In this document: piece by piece, positions 11,508 to 21,631 of the stretch | How positions within the stretch are numbered: the stretch's first letter is position 1 | Layout of the letters: each line of letters opens with the position of its first letter | NCBI GenBank assembly: GCA_034770075.1 | Contig: CM068385.1 | Coordinates: 44,228,721 to 44,292,720, forward strand | Reading direction: 5' to 3' | Source: Aralia elata | Taxonomy: Eukaryota; Streptophyta; Magnoliopsida; Apiales; Araliaceae | DNA length: 64,000 nucleotides | Position numbers and translations under genes: made by a program | Notes under the pieces: generated by a model | Database searches by the model: none | The model's input: only the letters and a program-made list of their open reading frames with translations | What the model was told of the DNA's origin: nothing

Positions 11508-11860
11508 GGTTTAGTGTCTCCACACAAATGATTATGAGATCAATCATCCTCTTCCTAAGAGCAAGCAACGTATGTACTAATCTATCCGGATTCACTAATC
11601 CCCTTTTTAGTAATCCAACGATTAGGAACGATTTTAGTTTGTGAGCTATCTAGAATTTAGATCTCATTAGCATGATCACCATCATGATTCTAAAAGCATT
11701 GCTCAAAATAATGGGTTTATCACATTTAATATAACAACACTATGTAGATAATGTAAAATGCCTTTAAGAAAATCAATTCTTTTATTAATAAATGAATAAG
11801 ATTACAAAGTATATGCTACATCATATCAAATATGATTGACTTGTGTGCATACTACTTTCA
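11508..11860 (-). repeat. Tail of copia1 5' LTR, left unit
   Basis: From GGTTTAGTGTCTCC to the LTR terminus CATACTACTTTCA the segment matches 17337-17685, the end of the complete copia1 LTR. It is the part of a copia1 5' LTR that lies beyond the G insertion; the rest of that copia1 copy must lie left of the window. It is followed by CAGAG (11861-11865), the TSD of copia1. Confidence 0.9.
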
Positions 11861-11865
11861 CAGAG

Positions 11866-13137
11866 TCTATACTTGGTTCTCATACATGGAGTCCATTTCG
11901 GATTTCATGGCCATCTGCCATTTCTCTGAGTGTTTACTACTCATAGCCTCATCGTATATAACTGATCATCATCCTCTATGATGTGTACCTCATCATCATC
12001 CTCTATAATGAATCCATACCTCCTAGGTATCTTCGGTACTCTTCTAGATTTACGATTCGGTTGTGGTACAATAGGTTTATCTACAGGTTCCTCGATTTGA
12101 CTAAAAATGCTTTGTGGTTCTTGAACTCCTTCAAGGTCTATTATCCTCCCACTAGCTCCTATAATGATAAACACATTTATCCAAGAAGGCAGCGCCTTTC
12201 ACAACAAACACCTTTTGCTTAGTAGGATTATAGAAATCTTATCCTAAACTTACTTTAGAAAGTTCCACAAATCTGCACTTGTCAGTTTTTTGTCCCAAGC
12301 TTATCTTTTTGAAACCTTTTCACATAAGCTGGACAACCCCTTATCTTAACATACTTAAGACTAGGAATCCTCCCTATCCATAACTTTTATGGAGTCTTGG
12401 GGCCGGATATTGAGGTTACCTTATTTTGTAGATATGCAGCCGTTTCTAAGGCATAACCCCAGATGGATACTAGAATGTCGGTAAAAATCATTATGGACCG
12501 CACCATGTCCAACAAGGTACAATTTCTCCTTTTAGATACACTAATCAATTATTACGTATCATGAACTGTCCATTATGAGAAAATAATTTTGAGATGATCT
12601 AGAAACTCATTGTGCAAGTATTCCTTCCTCGATCTGATCAAAGAATCTTAATACTTTGTCAATTTGTTTCACTTCTGAATTTTTTGAACCTTTCAAATGA
12701 TTCAGACTTGTATTTTATCAAATACACATATTCAACTCTTTGAATGATCATCTCCTTTTCTTTTACTAGTTTGTTCAATTTGCAAGATTATTTTTCATGT
12801 AAGTTAAGTTTACAAAGTCCATCAAGTAATCTTCCAGTTTCAAGCAAAATATTATCATTATAAATAGAACAACAATTGTTCTTAAATATAATACCAGAAC
12901 CTTCCTTGTCCAACAACAAAAGTAATAATATTTCTAAAGAGAACTGGAACATAATAACTACTTATTAATTTAATAGACTTGCCCGTAGGCTACGCTAAAC
13001 TATAAGTTCCTATGGTTAATGTAGCAATCATTGCTCCATTCTCCACACGTAAGATTACTTACTCTTTGTTTAGCTTTCTACTTCTGTTTAGTCTCTGCAT
13101 TGGATTGCATACGGGCGAACTATAGCCGGTATCCAAT
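11866..13137 (-). pseudogene. pol: Copia0 pol remnant (integrase and protease)
   Basis: The segment aligns by eye with copia1 19176-20740. It includes the acidic linker between integrase and RT (11941-12174, residues IIEDDDEVHIIEDDD) and, at its upper end, a protease start VLDTGYS (about 13117-13135). Stops and frameshifts are frequent. About 270 bp of integrase corresponding to copia1 20080-20350 is missing at ~12752. It cannot encode a protein. Confidence 0.82.
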
Positions 13138-14033
13138 ACCCAAGTAGAACCTTGACTTACAGAAAGATTTATTTCAATGATGAACAAACCTATATCTGTA
13201 ACCGAAGCTTCACTAAGCTTCTTCTGGTTAGCCTCTGCAAGATGCTCCTTACAGTTTTCTTTCCAGTGTCCAGGCTTATTGCAATGGAAGCAAACTCCTT
13301 TGCTATCTGCATCAGTTTTGTTCTTAGTGTCCTTAGTTATTGCCTTTCCTTATACCTTCTTTGAATTGTTCTTCTTTTAAGAAGATCCTTTAGCCCTCTT
13401 CCGCTTCCTGGAAGAATCATCTACCAGTAAGACCTGATCTTTTTTGGTTGGAAAGTGACTCTTTACAATTTTCAACATATTTATGCAACGCAGGCAGGCT
13501 GACATATAACTTGTTCATGTGAAAATTCATAACAAATTATGAGAAAGAGTCCAGAAGTGATTGCAAGATCAAATCTTAGATCAACTCTCCATCCATTATA
13601 AAACCCAGTTGTCCCAATTGTTCAATCAGATTGATCATTTTAGGACATTTGTCTGTAGCGCCATCGGTCATTCTAGATTGGAAGAGCTCCTTAGATATCT
13701 GATATCTAATAGTCCTACTTTCCGCACAATTCAACTCCTTGAGGTGCAGGAGTATAGTAGGAGCATCCATAGTTTTATGCTGACGCTGAAACTCATTACT
13801 CATGGATGCGAGCATGATGCATTGAGCCAATTGTGCATCATCTTGTCACTTTCTAAAAGTAGCAATCTCTTCCTCAGAGGCATTGTATGCAACCATTGCA
13901 GGGATAGACATATTAAGGACATAAGATAGCTTTTCAGCCTTGAGAACTATTGTCAGATTCTTTAACCAGTCCTTTTAATTTGGTCCGGTTAATTAGCATT
14001 TTATATGCTCCGCAGTGATAGTAAATTAGACAT
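13138..14033 (-). pseudogene. gag: Copia0 gag remnant
   Basis: The frame can be traced from an ATG at 14033 through a UBN2-type gag domain (13576-13830 open, with MAQCIMLASMSNEFQRQ) to a zinc knuckle of the CX2CX4HX4C kind near 13250-13300. At the gag-protease junction this copy still has TGG (Trp) where copia1 has TAG, which identifies the ancestral codon. Several frameshifts break it. Confidence 0.85.
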
Positions 14034-14239
14034 TGTAAAATTCTGTAAATGAACTTATAATTTAACAATATTTTAGCATACATTCATTTCTTAATTAATT
14101 ACCAAAATAAATTAGCTTTTTATTTAAATTGGTATCTCCCACTATTTTCATCAAACTATATTACCCTCAATATATAGTTCGACAAATCTAATTAAAGATT
14201 TGCTAGTGAGAATAAAGATCCCATTTCAAATGTATATAG

Positions 14240-14534
14240 CCTTGTGTGTGCACAACAAATTATATAAAAATAAATAGATAGCCAACTATTGTCAATTACA
14301 TCACTATGTAACTCCTTGTATTTTGCCTCTTACATTATAATGGTCAAGTGTATGCACATTCAAACTAAAATTATCTAAGTTAAGTCCAACCTAGCACTTC
14401 CATATATGTGAAGAGAAAAAGACCGCCCTTGTGTGTGCACAACAAAGCAGTAATGTTCAATTCCTTAATAAGCATCAAATATGATAAAACAACATCTTAA
14501 ATATTTAATACTCGCCTTGTGTGTGCACAACAAA
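14240..14534. repeat. Three copies of a 20-bp CCTTGTGTGTGCACAACAAA motif
   Basis: Copies at 14240-14259 (first base altered in context), 14427-14446 and 14515-14534. The core TGTGCACA is palindromic. The same three sites occur in copia1 (about 21830, 22016, 22104; the first has a GGAGAA variant) and in the right-hand units, so the motif has been kept between two diverged copia elements. Confidence 0.85.
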
Positions 14535-14678
14535 TTCATATTAAATATTTAATACTCTATTGCTTTACCATGCTAGAAGGCAACGTTCGATATTCTGAAT
14601 ATCTTTGAGCCCTTAGGACTTAATATGATTTCTTTGAGGGGTTTGTTATTATTTGTCTTATCTTGTTTAGAGCGCATG

Positions 14679-14782
14679 CACACACACACACACACACACA
14701 TATATAGATATATAATATGCGTCATATTATTTAACATGCAAAGCATGTTGGATAATATAATATATATATATATATATATATA
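14679..14782. repeat. (CA)n and (TA)n microsatellites
   Basis: A CA run at about 14679-14701 is followed by TATATA sequence, and a pure TA run lies at about 14759-14782. Lengths differ in the copy at 42700-42808. Confidence 0.9.
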
Positions 14783-15647
14783 TAGTAAGCATGCACATAT
14801 AGAATACTATATTCTACCCGGATTGATTATGGACTTTTATTCTAGTTTGGTTCACTAGAGCCACCAAGTGAACCAAAAGGTCAAACATAGGGTATAAAAA
14901 TTAAATTTAAATATAACTATTGCATTTAAATCCCGGGCTCCATTACAAACGAGTCTTCAAGCGCTCTTTGCTCCTTTGTCTCCAATTCTTCAAAATAATT
15001 CTAACTAATCCTATTACATAAACTATTTACAATAAATAGAAACCTTGATCAGCAGTCAAGGGGAAGTACATAGGAGGGAGATAGAATTTACATCAAGAAA
15101 AAGTAGAGAAGACGAGGTATGCAGACCTCATTTATAAAAACCTAATCATTCAAGCATCCTCTAAAATAATTCCAATCGCACATTGGTCAATAGTCCATAA
15201 TCAATCCATATTTATTATCATACATATCTTCATAAGCATCAATAAATAACATTCATCTCATGAATAATAAAACTATTCCATATATGCATTGATATCATTT
15301 AATGGGCAATATTAGTTAGTATAAAATCCAATTTCAACTCCAATTAGTTATCATGAAATCCAATTCCAATAACTTCTTTATTTTAATCCTATTCCAAATC
15401 AAAATAAACTCTTTTATTTTAATTTATCCAATTTTGAATAAAAATAAACTCCTTTAGTTTTTAATCAAATTCCAAATCAAAATAAACTTCTTTATTTTAA
15501 TTTACAAAAAATAAAAAAAATAAAAAAATGAGGTCAACCCTTGATCATAAACCTTTAAAAGAAATAATCAAACAAGCCTTTAAGTCAAACTTCAAACCAA
15601 GAATTATATAATTTAAATATTAAACATTCTGATTCATAATCAAAAGT

Positions 15648-15716
15648 GATTCTGGTGTAGTGATAAGATTTCCAACATATGACCAATAGGTCAAGGGTTC
15701 AAAACCTTCTAGCCCC
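15648..15716 (+). other. tRNA-like fossil with A-box and B-box
   Basis: The stretch contains TGGTGTAGTGATAAG (15653-15667), close to a tRNA or SINE A box, and GGGTTCAAAACC (15695-15706), close to the B-box consensus GGTTCRANNCC, at tRNA-like spacing. It ends AGCCCC. It has no credible anticodon stem and is not called a tRNA gene; it may be the head of a tRNA-derived SINE captured in the copia0 leader. The copy at 43672-43740 is the same. Confidence 0.5.
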
Positions 15717-15744
15717 AAATTAATTATTTTATTTTTAAAGGTTA

Positions 15745-15817
15745 ACCAGTCAGCGCCACGTCAGCAGTCAACAGTTGACCAGTCAACGCCACGTCAGCAG
15801 TCAACAGTTGACCAGTT
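15745..15817. repeat. 33-bp tandem repeat with ACGT and TTGAC motifs
   Basis: Two 33-bp units (15745-15777, 15778-15810) differ by one base and are followed by the first 7 bases of a third. Each contains GCCACGTCAGC (an ACGT-core, bZIP-type site) and GTCAACAGTTGAC (a 13-base palindrome made of two TTGAC, W-box-like cores). The repeat ends at the abrupt junction to copia pol sequence at about 15817. Confidence 0.85.
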
Positions 15818-15842
15818 ATGCCTTTTGGTGGAGTAACCAGAG

Positions 15843-16428
15843 TGTTAGGTTTGTATATAACGCAAGCATGCAATCAAATTACATAAATAAAGCGGAAGCG
15901 TGATAAATCGGATTTTAAACTTTTCATACAAACCATCACCATGATCTTTCCTTGTGTTCAATTATCAATTAACGAAAGAGATAGAGATTAAGAAATTATA
16001 CCCTCGTAGAACCGTGCTTCCTCGGGTACAAGTTCACTTCCAATTCCTTCGCGTTCTCCTTGAATTCCACCGATGAGATTCCTCCCTTTGATCAACGTTA
16101 GCCACCCAAGCGTTTGGCCTCTAGAGGTGATCCACCAAGGAAGAATAGTTATTCAAGAAAATGGGTGTTGGCAAAACCTTAGTTTCTATCTCTATAGAAA
16201 TTGAAAGTACACTCCACAATCTAATGCAAGAGTTTGTAACCCTAATCTATGATAAGACTCTTCTTATTTATAGATGTAGAAATAACCCTTCCCTAAACTA
16301 TTTAGGATTAGGGTTTCCATTATGATTAAACTCCTTTAATTAATTATGCTCCTAATCTAATTAGGAATTCATGGGAGAGTAGTTCTATTAATTAATTCTC
16401 AATCCCTATTAGGAATTAAATAATAGTA

Positions 16429-16471
<43 letters not shown>

Positions 16472-17685
16472 GACTCCTCTTATTAATTTATATTTAATAT
16501 TTCTAAAATATTAAATAATAAATATTAAGTTATTTAATTTATTCTTTGTCCATAGACTAAATTAAATACACTTAACTTATTATTACAATTATGCTATTTA
16601 CTTCTTAAATAAATATTTTCCTTTTGCGGTGTGACCCTTTAGGTTCTCCATATTAAACCGGTTGTGAATAAATCAATTAGAACAATTCTAATTATATTTA
16701 AATAAATAAATTAAACTATTTAATTAATTTAAATAAATAATATTTATTCTACAATAAGGGTAGACCCCCTTACCGATCAACGACTTTCCAGATAATATAA
16801 ATTTCAACATTAATCACAAAAGAACCTTTCAGTGAATAGTTACCGTACAATTCAATCCTTCTACCATACAATATCCCAATTAAATATAAGACATGGATTT
16901 ACTGTCAAGTCTTATTTTATTTAATTATATGTATTTCGATTCCCAATTGCACAACTCTAAATAATTCAAATTAGAAACTCCTTTCTAATTTCATTCTGCC
17001 TTGGCCAAGGACTACTGAGTTATTATTTATCGAATCACATAGGACATTCACATCTTTTACTAGACGTGGTAGATTCTTTGTTGATCATTCACCTATCTCC
17101 ATGCACAATTTATTATACCCCATCATACCCTTTAATATACTCCAAAGGTCTTAAGGGACATGTCAAAGTATAACTCATCATACACAAGATACTATGATGA
17201 TCTCAAGTCCAAGGATCACTTGTACTACTATCACTAGAGGAATTCCTATTGACAGGCGAGTAAAACTCCATTAGGTATTCCTTAGCGAGCCACGTTCAGT
17301 GTACTTATTCTATAATAAGCACCTACATACTTGCTTTAGTGTCTCCACACAAATAATTATGTGATCAATCATCCTCTTCCTAAGAGCAAGCAACGCATGT
17401 ACTAATCTATCCGGATTCATTAATCCCCCTTTTAGTAATCTAATGATTAGGAACGATTTTAGTTTGTGATCTATCTAGAATTTAGATCTCATTAGCATGA
17501 TCACCATCATGATTCTAAAAGCATTGCTCAAAACTATGGGTTTATCACATTTAATATAACAGCACTATGTAGATAATGTAAAATGCCTTTAAGAAAATCA
17601 ATTCTTTTATTAATAAATGAATAAGATTACAAAGTATATGCTACATCATATCAAATAGGATTGGCTTGTGTGCATACTACTTTCA
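15843..17685 (-). repeat. 3' LTR of copia1
   Basis: On the plus strand it begins TGTTAGGTTTGT and ends CTACTTTCA, i.e. TG...CA in element sense, and is 1843 bp long. It is bounded on the right by the polypurine tract and on the left by the TSD CAGAG. It contains a long TAA microsatellite (about 16426-16471) that is much shorter in the 5' LTR. It matches the 5' LTR pieces at 23321-24792 and 39520-39873. Confidence 0.93.
16265..16273 (-). promoter_or_regulatory. TATA box of copia1 3' LTR
   Basis: On the minus strand CTATAAATA matches a plant TATA box, about 1.41 kb into the LTR and 430 bp from its end, a plausible U3/R boundary. The same motif is kept in the 5' LTR at 23743-23751. No transcript evidence is available. 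Confidence 0.5.
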
Positions 17686-17696
17686 ATCTCCCACTT
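17686..17696 (-). promoter_or_regulatory. Polypurine tract of copia1
   Basis: The minus strand reads AAGTGGGAGAT directly before the 3' LTR, the usual position and composition of the copia plus-strand primer. It begins a few bases after the pol stop codon (17700-17702). Confidence 0.88.
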
Positions 17697-17699
17697 GCA

Positions 17700-20600
17700 C
17701 TAAAGCCAATCGCCATGGTATCTAATACCCATTTTCTCTAAGTGACGATCAAACTGTTGTTGTGTTAAAGCTTTAGTAAATGGATCTGCAATGTTGTCTT
17801 GAGAGTCCACACGCTCCAGGGTGACATCTCCTCTTTCAATGATCTCTCTAATCAAATGAAACTGCCGCAACACGTGTTTGGATTTCTGATGAGACCTAGG
17901 TTCCTTAGCCTGCGCAACAGCTCCGGTGTTGTCACAGAATAAAGGTACAACTCCTCTAATGCTAGGAACCACTCCAAGTTCAGTTATGAACTTCTTCATC
18001 CAAACAACTTCCTTTGTAGCTTCACTTGCAGCTATGTACTCTGCCTCTGTCACTGAATCAGCAACTGTTTGCTGCTTGGAACTTTTCCAACTCACTGCGC
18101 CACCGTTTAAGGTAAACACGTACCCTGAAGCGGATTTACTGTCATCTTGGTCCGTTTGAAAACTTGAGTCTGTATAGCCCTCTAGTTTCAATTCAGACCC
18201 ACCGTAAACAAGAAATACATCCTTAGTTCTTCTCAAGTACTTTAGGATGTTTTTCACTGCCTTCCAGTGCTCTTCTCCTGGATTCGACTAATATCTGCTT
18301 GTTACACTAAGTGCATGAGCGACATCTGGTCTAGTACATATCATACCGTACATGATATATCCTATTACTAAAGCATAAGGAATCTTACTCATCCCGTCTC
18401 TCTCCTCAGGTGTCTTTGGGGCCTGTTTCTTGGAGATATGTATTTCATGGCTCATCGGCATGAGACCTCTCTTGGAATCTTCCATGCTAAACATTTTTAG
18501 CATTGAGTCAATGTACTTTCCTTGGGTCAAGCCAAGCATCCTTTTAGATCAACCTCTACAGATCTTTATCCCCAAAATATAGGATGCCTCACCCAAGTCC
18601 TTCATGGAGAAGTGTTTAGATAACCAAATTTTAATCGACTGTAGCATAGGAACATCATTCCCTATCAGTAATATATCATCAACATATAATACAAGGAATG
18701 AAACAACGATCCCACTAACCTTCTTGTACACACAAGGTTCATCCTCATTTTTGATAAAATCAAACCTTTTGATTATCTCATCAAAACGGATGTTCCATCT
18801 TCGAGAAGCTTGCTTCAATCCATAAATGGATCGTTGTAGCTTACAGACTTGGTTTGTTCCAACCGTTGAAACAAAACCCTCTGGCTGTATCATATATACA
18901 TTTTCCTCAAGCTCTCCATTGAGGAAGGCCGTTTTCACATCCATTTGCCAGATCTCATAGTCATAATAAGCTGCAATTGCAAGCAAAATCTGAATGGACT
19001 TGAGCATAACTACTGGTGAGAAGGTTTCATCATAGTCAACTCCTTATCTTTGTTTAAAACCTTTTGCAACCAGTCGGGCCTTATAGGTCTCTACATTGCC
19101 ATCTACTCCAATCTTTCTATTAAAGACCCATTTACACCCAATAGGCTTAATGCCCTTAGGTGGTGAAACCAAAGTCCATACTTGGTTTTCATACATGGAA
19201 TCCATCTCGGATTTTATGGCTTCTAGTCATTTCTCTGAGTCTTCATTACTCATAGCCTTTTTGTAAGTCAATGGATCATCATCATCTATGATGCGTACCT
19301 CATCATCATCCTCTATGATGAATCTATACCTATCAGGTATCTTCGGTACTCTTCCAGATTTACGAATAGGTAGTGGTACTGTAGGTTCTTCTACTTGGTC
19401 AGGTACCTGACTTTGATCCGTAGTATTTTGTGGTTCTTGAACTTCTTCAAGATATATCTTACTCCCACTGACCCCTTCTAGGATAAACTCCTTTTCCAAG
19501 AAGGCAGCGTGTTTCGCAACAAACACATTTTGATCAGTAAGATGATAGAAATAATATCCTAAACTTTCTTTAGGATATCCCACAAATCTACACTTGTCGG
19601 ATCTAGTCTTCAGCTTATCATGCTCAAACCTTTTGACATAAGCTGGACAACCCCAAGTCTTAACATGCTTAAGACTAGGTTTCCTCTTGTCCATATCTCA
19701 TATGGGGTCTTTGGGACGGATTTGGTAGGTACCTTGTTAAGTAGGTATGCAGCCGTTTCTAGGGCATAACCCCAAAAGGATACTGGAAGGTCGGTATAAC
19801 TTATCATGGAATGAACCATGTCCAACAATGTTCAATTTCTCCTTTCAGATACACTATTCAACTGTGGCGTCCCTGGTGGAGTCCATTGTGAGATTATACC
19901 ATTTTCTTTGAGACACCTTAGAAACTCATTGGTCAAGTATTCACCTCCTCGATCCGATCGAATAATCTTAATACTCTTATCAGTTTGCTTCTCTACTTCA
20001 CTTCTGAATTCTTTGAACTTTTCAAACGATTCAGATTTGTATTTTATTAAATACACATATCCAAATCTAGAATGATCATCAGTGAAAGTAATAAAATAAG
20101 AATACCCTCCTCGTGCATTCGTTGTCATAGGTCCACATACGTCTGTGTGTACCAACGCTAACAACTCTGTAACTCTTTCTCTCTTTCCACTAAAAGGAGA
20201 TTTAGTCATCTTACCCATGAGATAAGATTCACAAGTTGGATATGATTTGTAATCAGATAGCTCTAAAAGCCCATCTTTATGCGACTTGGTTAATCTTGTT
20301 TCATTGATATGACCGAGTCTACAGTGCCACATAAAGGTATAATTAACATCATCTCTTTTTCTTTTCTTAGTTTGTTCAATTTGAAGTATATTTTTATGCA
20401 AGTCAAGTATGTAAAGTCCATTCAGTAGGTTCCCAACACTATATAAAACATTTTTATTATAAATAGAACATCTGTTGTTCTTTATTATAATATCAAAGCC
20501 ATCTATATCTAATACAGAAATTGAAATAATGTTTCTAATGAGTGTCGGAACATAATAACAATTATTTAAACTAATGAACTTGCCCGAAGGCAGTGCTAAA

Positions 20601-20740
20601 CAATAAGTCCCTACAGCTAATGCAGCAACCTTTGCTCCATTTTCCACTCGTAGGACGACTTCATCCTTGTTCAGCTTTCTACTTCTGCTTAGTCCCTGCA
20701 TATTATTATATATGTGAGAACTACAGCCGGTATCCAATAC
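17700..20740 (-). pseudogene. pol: Copia1 pol (protease-integrase-RT-RNase H), broken
   Basis: Right to left: protease with DTGCSSH just after 20740; integrase with an HHCC-like region (HCRLGH ... CESYLMG) and core motifs HTDVCGP, RSDRGGEY and SVSERRN; RT with QMDVKTAFLNG and YVDD (18675-18686); RNase H with CDNTGAV; end at 17700. In-frame stops lie at 19832 (an expected CGA now TGA), 19227 (TGG to TGA), 19044-19046, 18549 (CGA to TGA) and 18288 (CAG to TAG). One base is missing near 19690. Order INT before RT makes this Ty1/copia. The same lesions occur in the right copy, so they predate the duplication. Confidence 0.93.
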
Positions 20741-21631
20741 CTAAGTAGAATTTTGACTTTCAGAAAAATTAATTTCAATCATGAACAAACCTAGATCGGA
20801 AGTCGAAGCTTCTCCAAACTTCTTCTGCTCCGCAAGATACTCCTTGCAGTTCCTCTTCCAGTGTCCCAACTTATTGCAATGGTAGCAAATTCCTTTGCTA
20901 TCTGGATCAGGTTTCTTTTTATCCTTTCTCTTCGCCTTGCCCTTAGCCTTCTTATTTTTCTTCTTTTTAGAAGATACCTTGGGCCTCTTCCTTTTCTTGG
21001 AAGAGTCATCCACTAGTAAGACTTGGTTCTTGTTGGATGAGAAGTGACCTTCAGCAGTTTTTAGCATGTTAAGTAACTCAGGCAAGCTGACGTCCAACTT
21101 ATTCATGTGAAAATTCACAACAAATTGTGAGAAGGTGTCCGGGAGTGACTGCAAGATCAAATCTTGACTTAACTCCCCATCCATCACGAACCCAAGTTGT
21201 CCAAGTTGTTCAATCAGATTGATCATCTTAAGGACATGAGTCTCAACAGTAGTGCCCTCGGTCATACGAGATCGGAAGAGCTCCTTAGATATCTGATATC
21301 TAGCAGTCCTACTTTGCTCACCATACAACTCTTTGAGGTGCAGTAATATAGTAGGAGCATCCATAGTTTCATACTGACGCTGAAGCTCTTTACTCATGGA
21401 TGCGAGCATAATGCATTGAGCCAAGATTGCATCATCTTGCCACTTTCTGAAAGTAGCAATCTCTTCCTCAGAGGCTGTTTCTACAACATTTGCAGGGACT
21501 GACAAATTTAGGACATAAGAAATCTTTTCAGCAGTGAGAACAATTCTCAAAATCCTTAACCAGTCCATGTAATTCGGTCCGGTCAGTTTGTTAGTATCAA
21601 GTATGCTACGCAGTGATAGTGAGTTTGACAT
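20741..21631 (-). pseudogene. gag: Copia1 gag, intact frame up to a TAG before protease
   Basis: Open for about 296 codons from the ATG at 21631 (product start MSNSLSLRS, the usual start of this family; an in-frame ATG at 21670 is less likely). It has a UBN2-type gag domain, a Lys-rich linker and one zinc knuckle, CYHCNKLGHWKRNC (CX2CX4HX4C). The frame runs into pol without a shift, but TAG at 20741-20743 replaces the Trp codon seen in copia0. It forms the cytoplasmic particle shell and binds RNA. Confidence 0.9.

Larger units (their letters stand above)
14034..15647 (-). other. Copia0 5' leader region, non-coding
   Basis: The counterpart of the copia1 leader (21632-23307), with the same A/T-rich blocks, the three 20-bp motifs (14240-14534), the (CA)n(TA)n tract and a conserved GAAACCTTGATCAGCAGTCAAGG hairpin-like stretch (the GATCAGCAGTC part near 15050). 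Runs of CAAATCAAAATAAACTCTTT-like sequence (15380-15500) repeat imperfectly. No gene is seen. Confidence 0.75.
11861..15842 (-). mobile_element. Fossil Ty1/copia element copia0, left unit
   Basis: Related throughout to copia1 but more decayed. From left to right it holds remains of the pol middle (from the region equivalent to 19176 in copia1), integrase, protease, gag and the long leader, then a switch at about 15817 back to ~25 bp of pol sequence ending in CAGAG. Joining the right end (15842) to the left end (after 11865) recreates a continuous match to copia1 pol near 19150-19200. This shows copia1 was inserted inside copia0 pol. No copia0 LTR is visible. Confidence 0.85.

Noticed and set aside
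12000..12222. Plus-strand ORF of 79 codons (copy at 39996)
   Set aside because: It is antisense to the acidic linker of copia0 pol, with no protein features.
15648..15716. Functional tRNA gene
   Set aside because: Only A-box- and B-box-like motifs are seen; acceptor and anticodon stems do not pair convincingly.
11861..15842. Copia0 as the internal region of a tandem LTR-internal-LTR copia array sharing copia1 LTRs
   Set aside because: It lacks a primer site and polypurine tract next to the LTRs, and the CAGAG TSD plus the restored pol match show copia1 was inserted into it.
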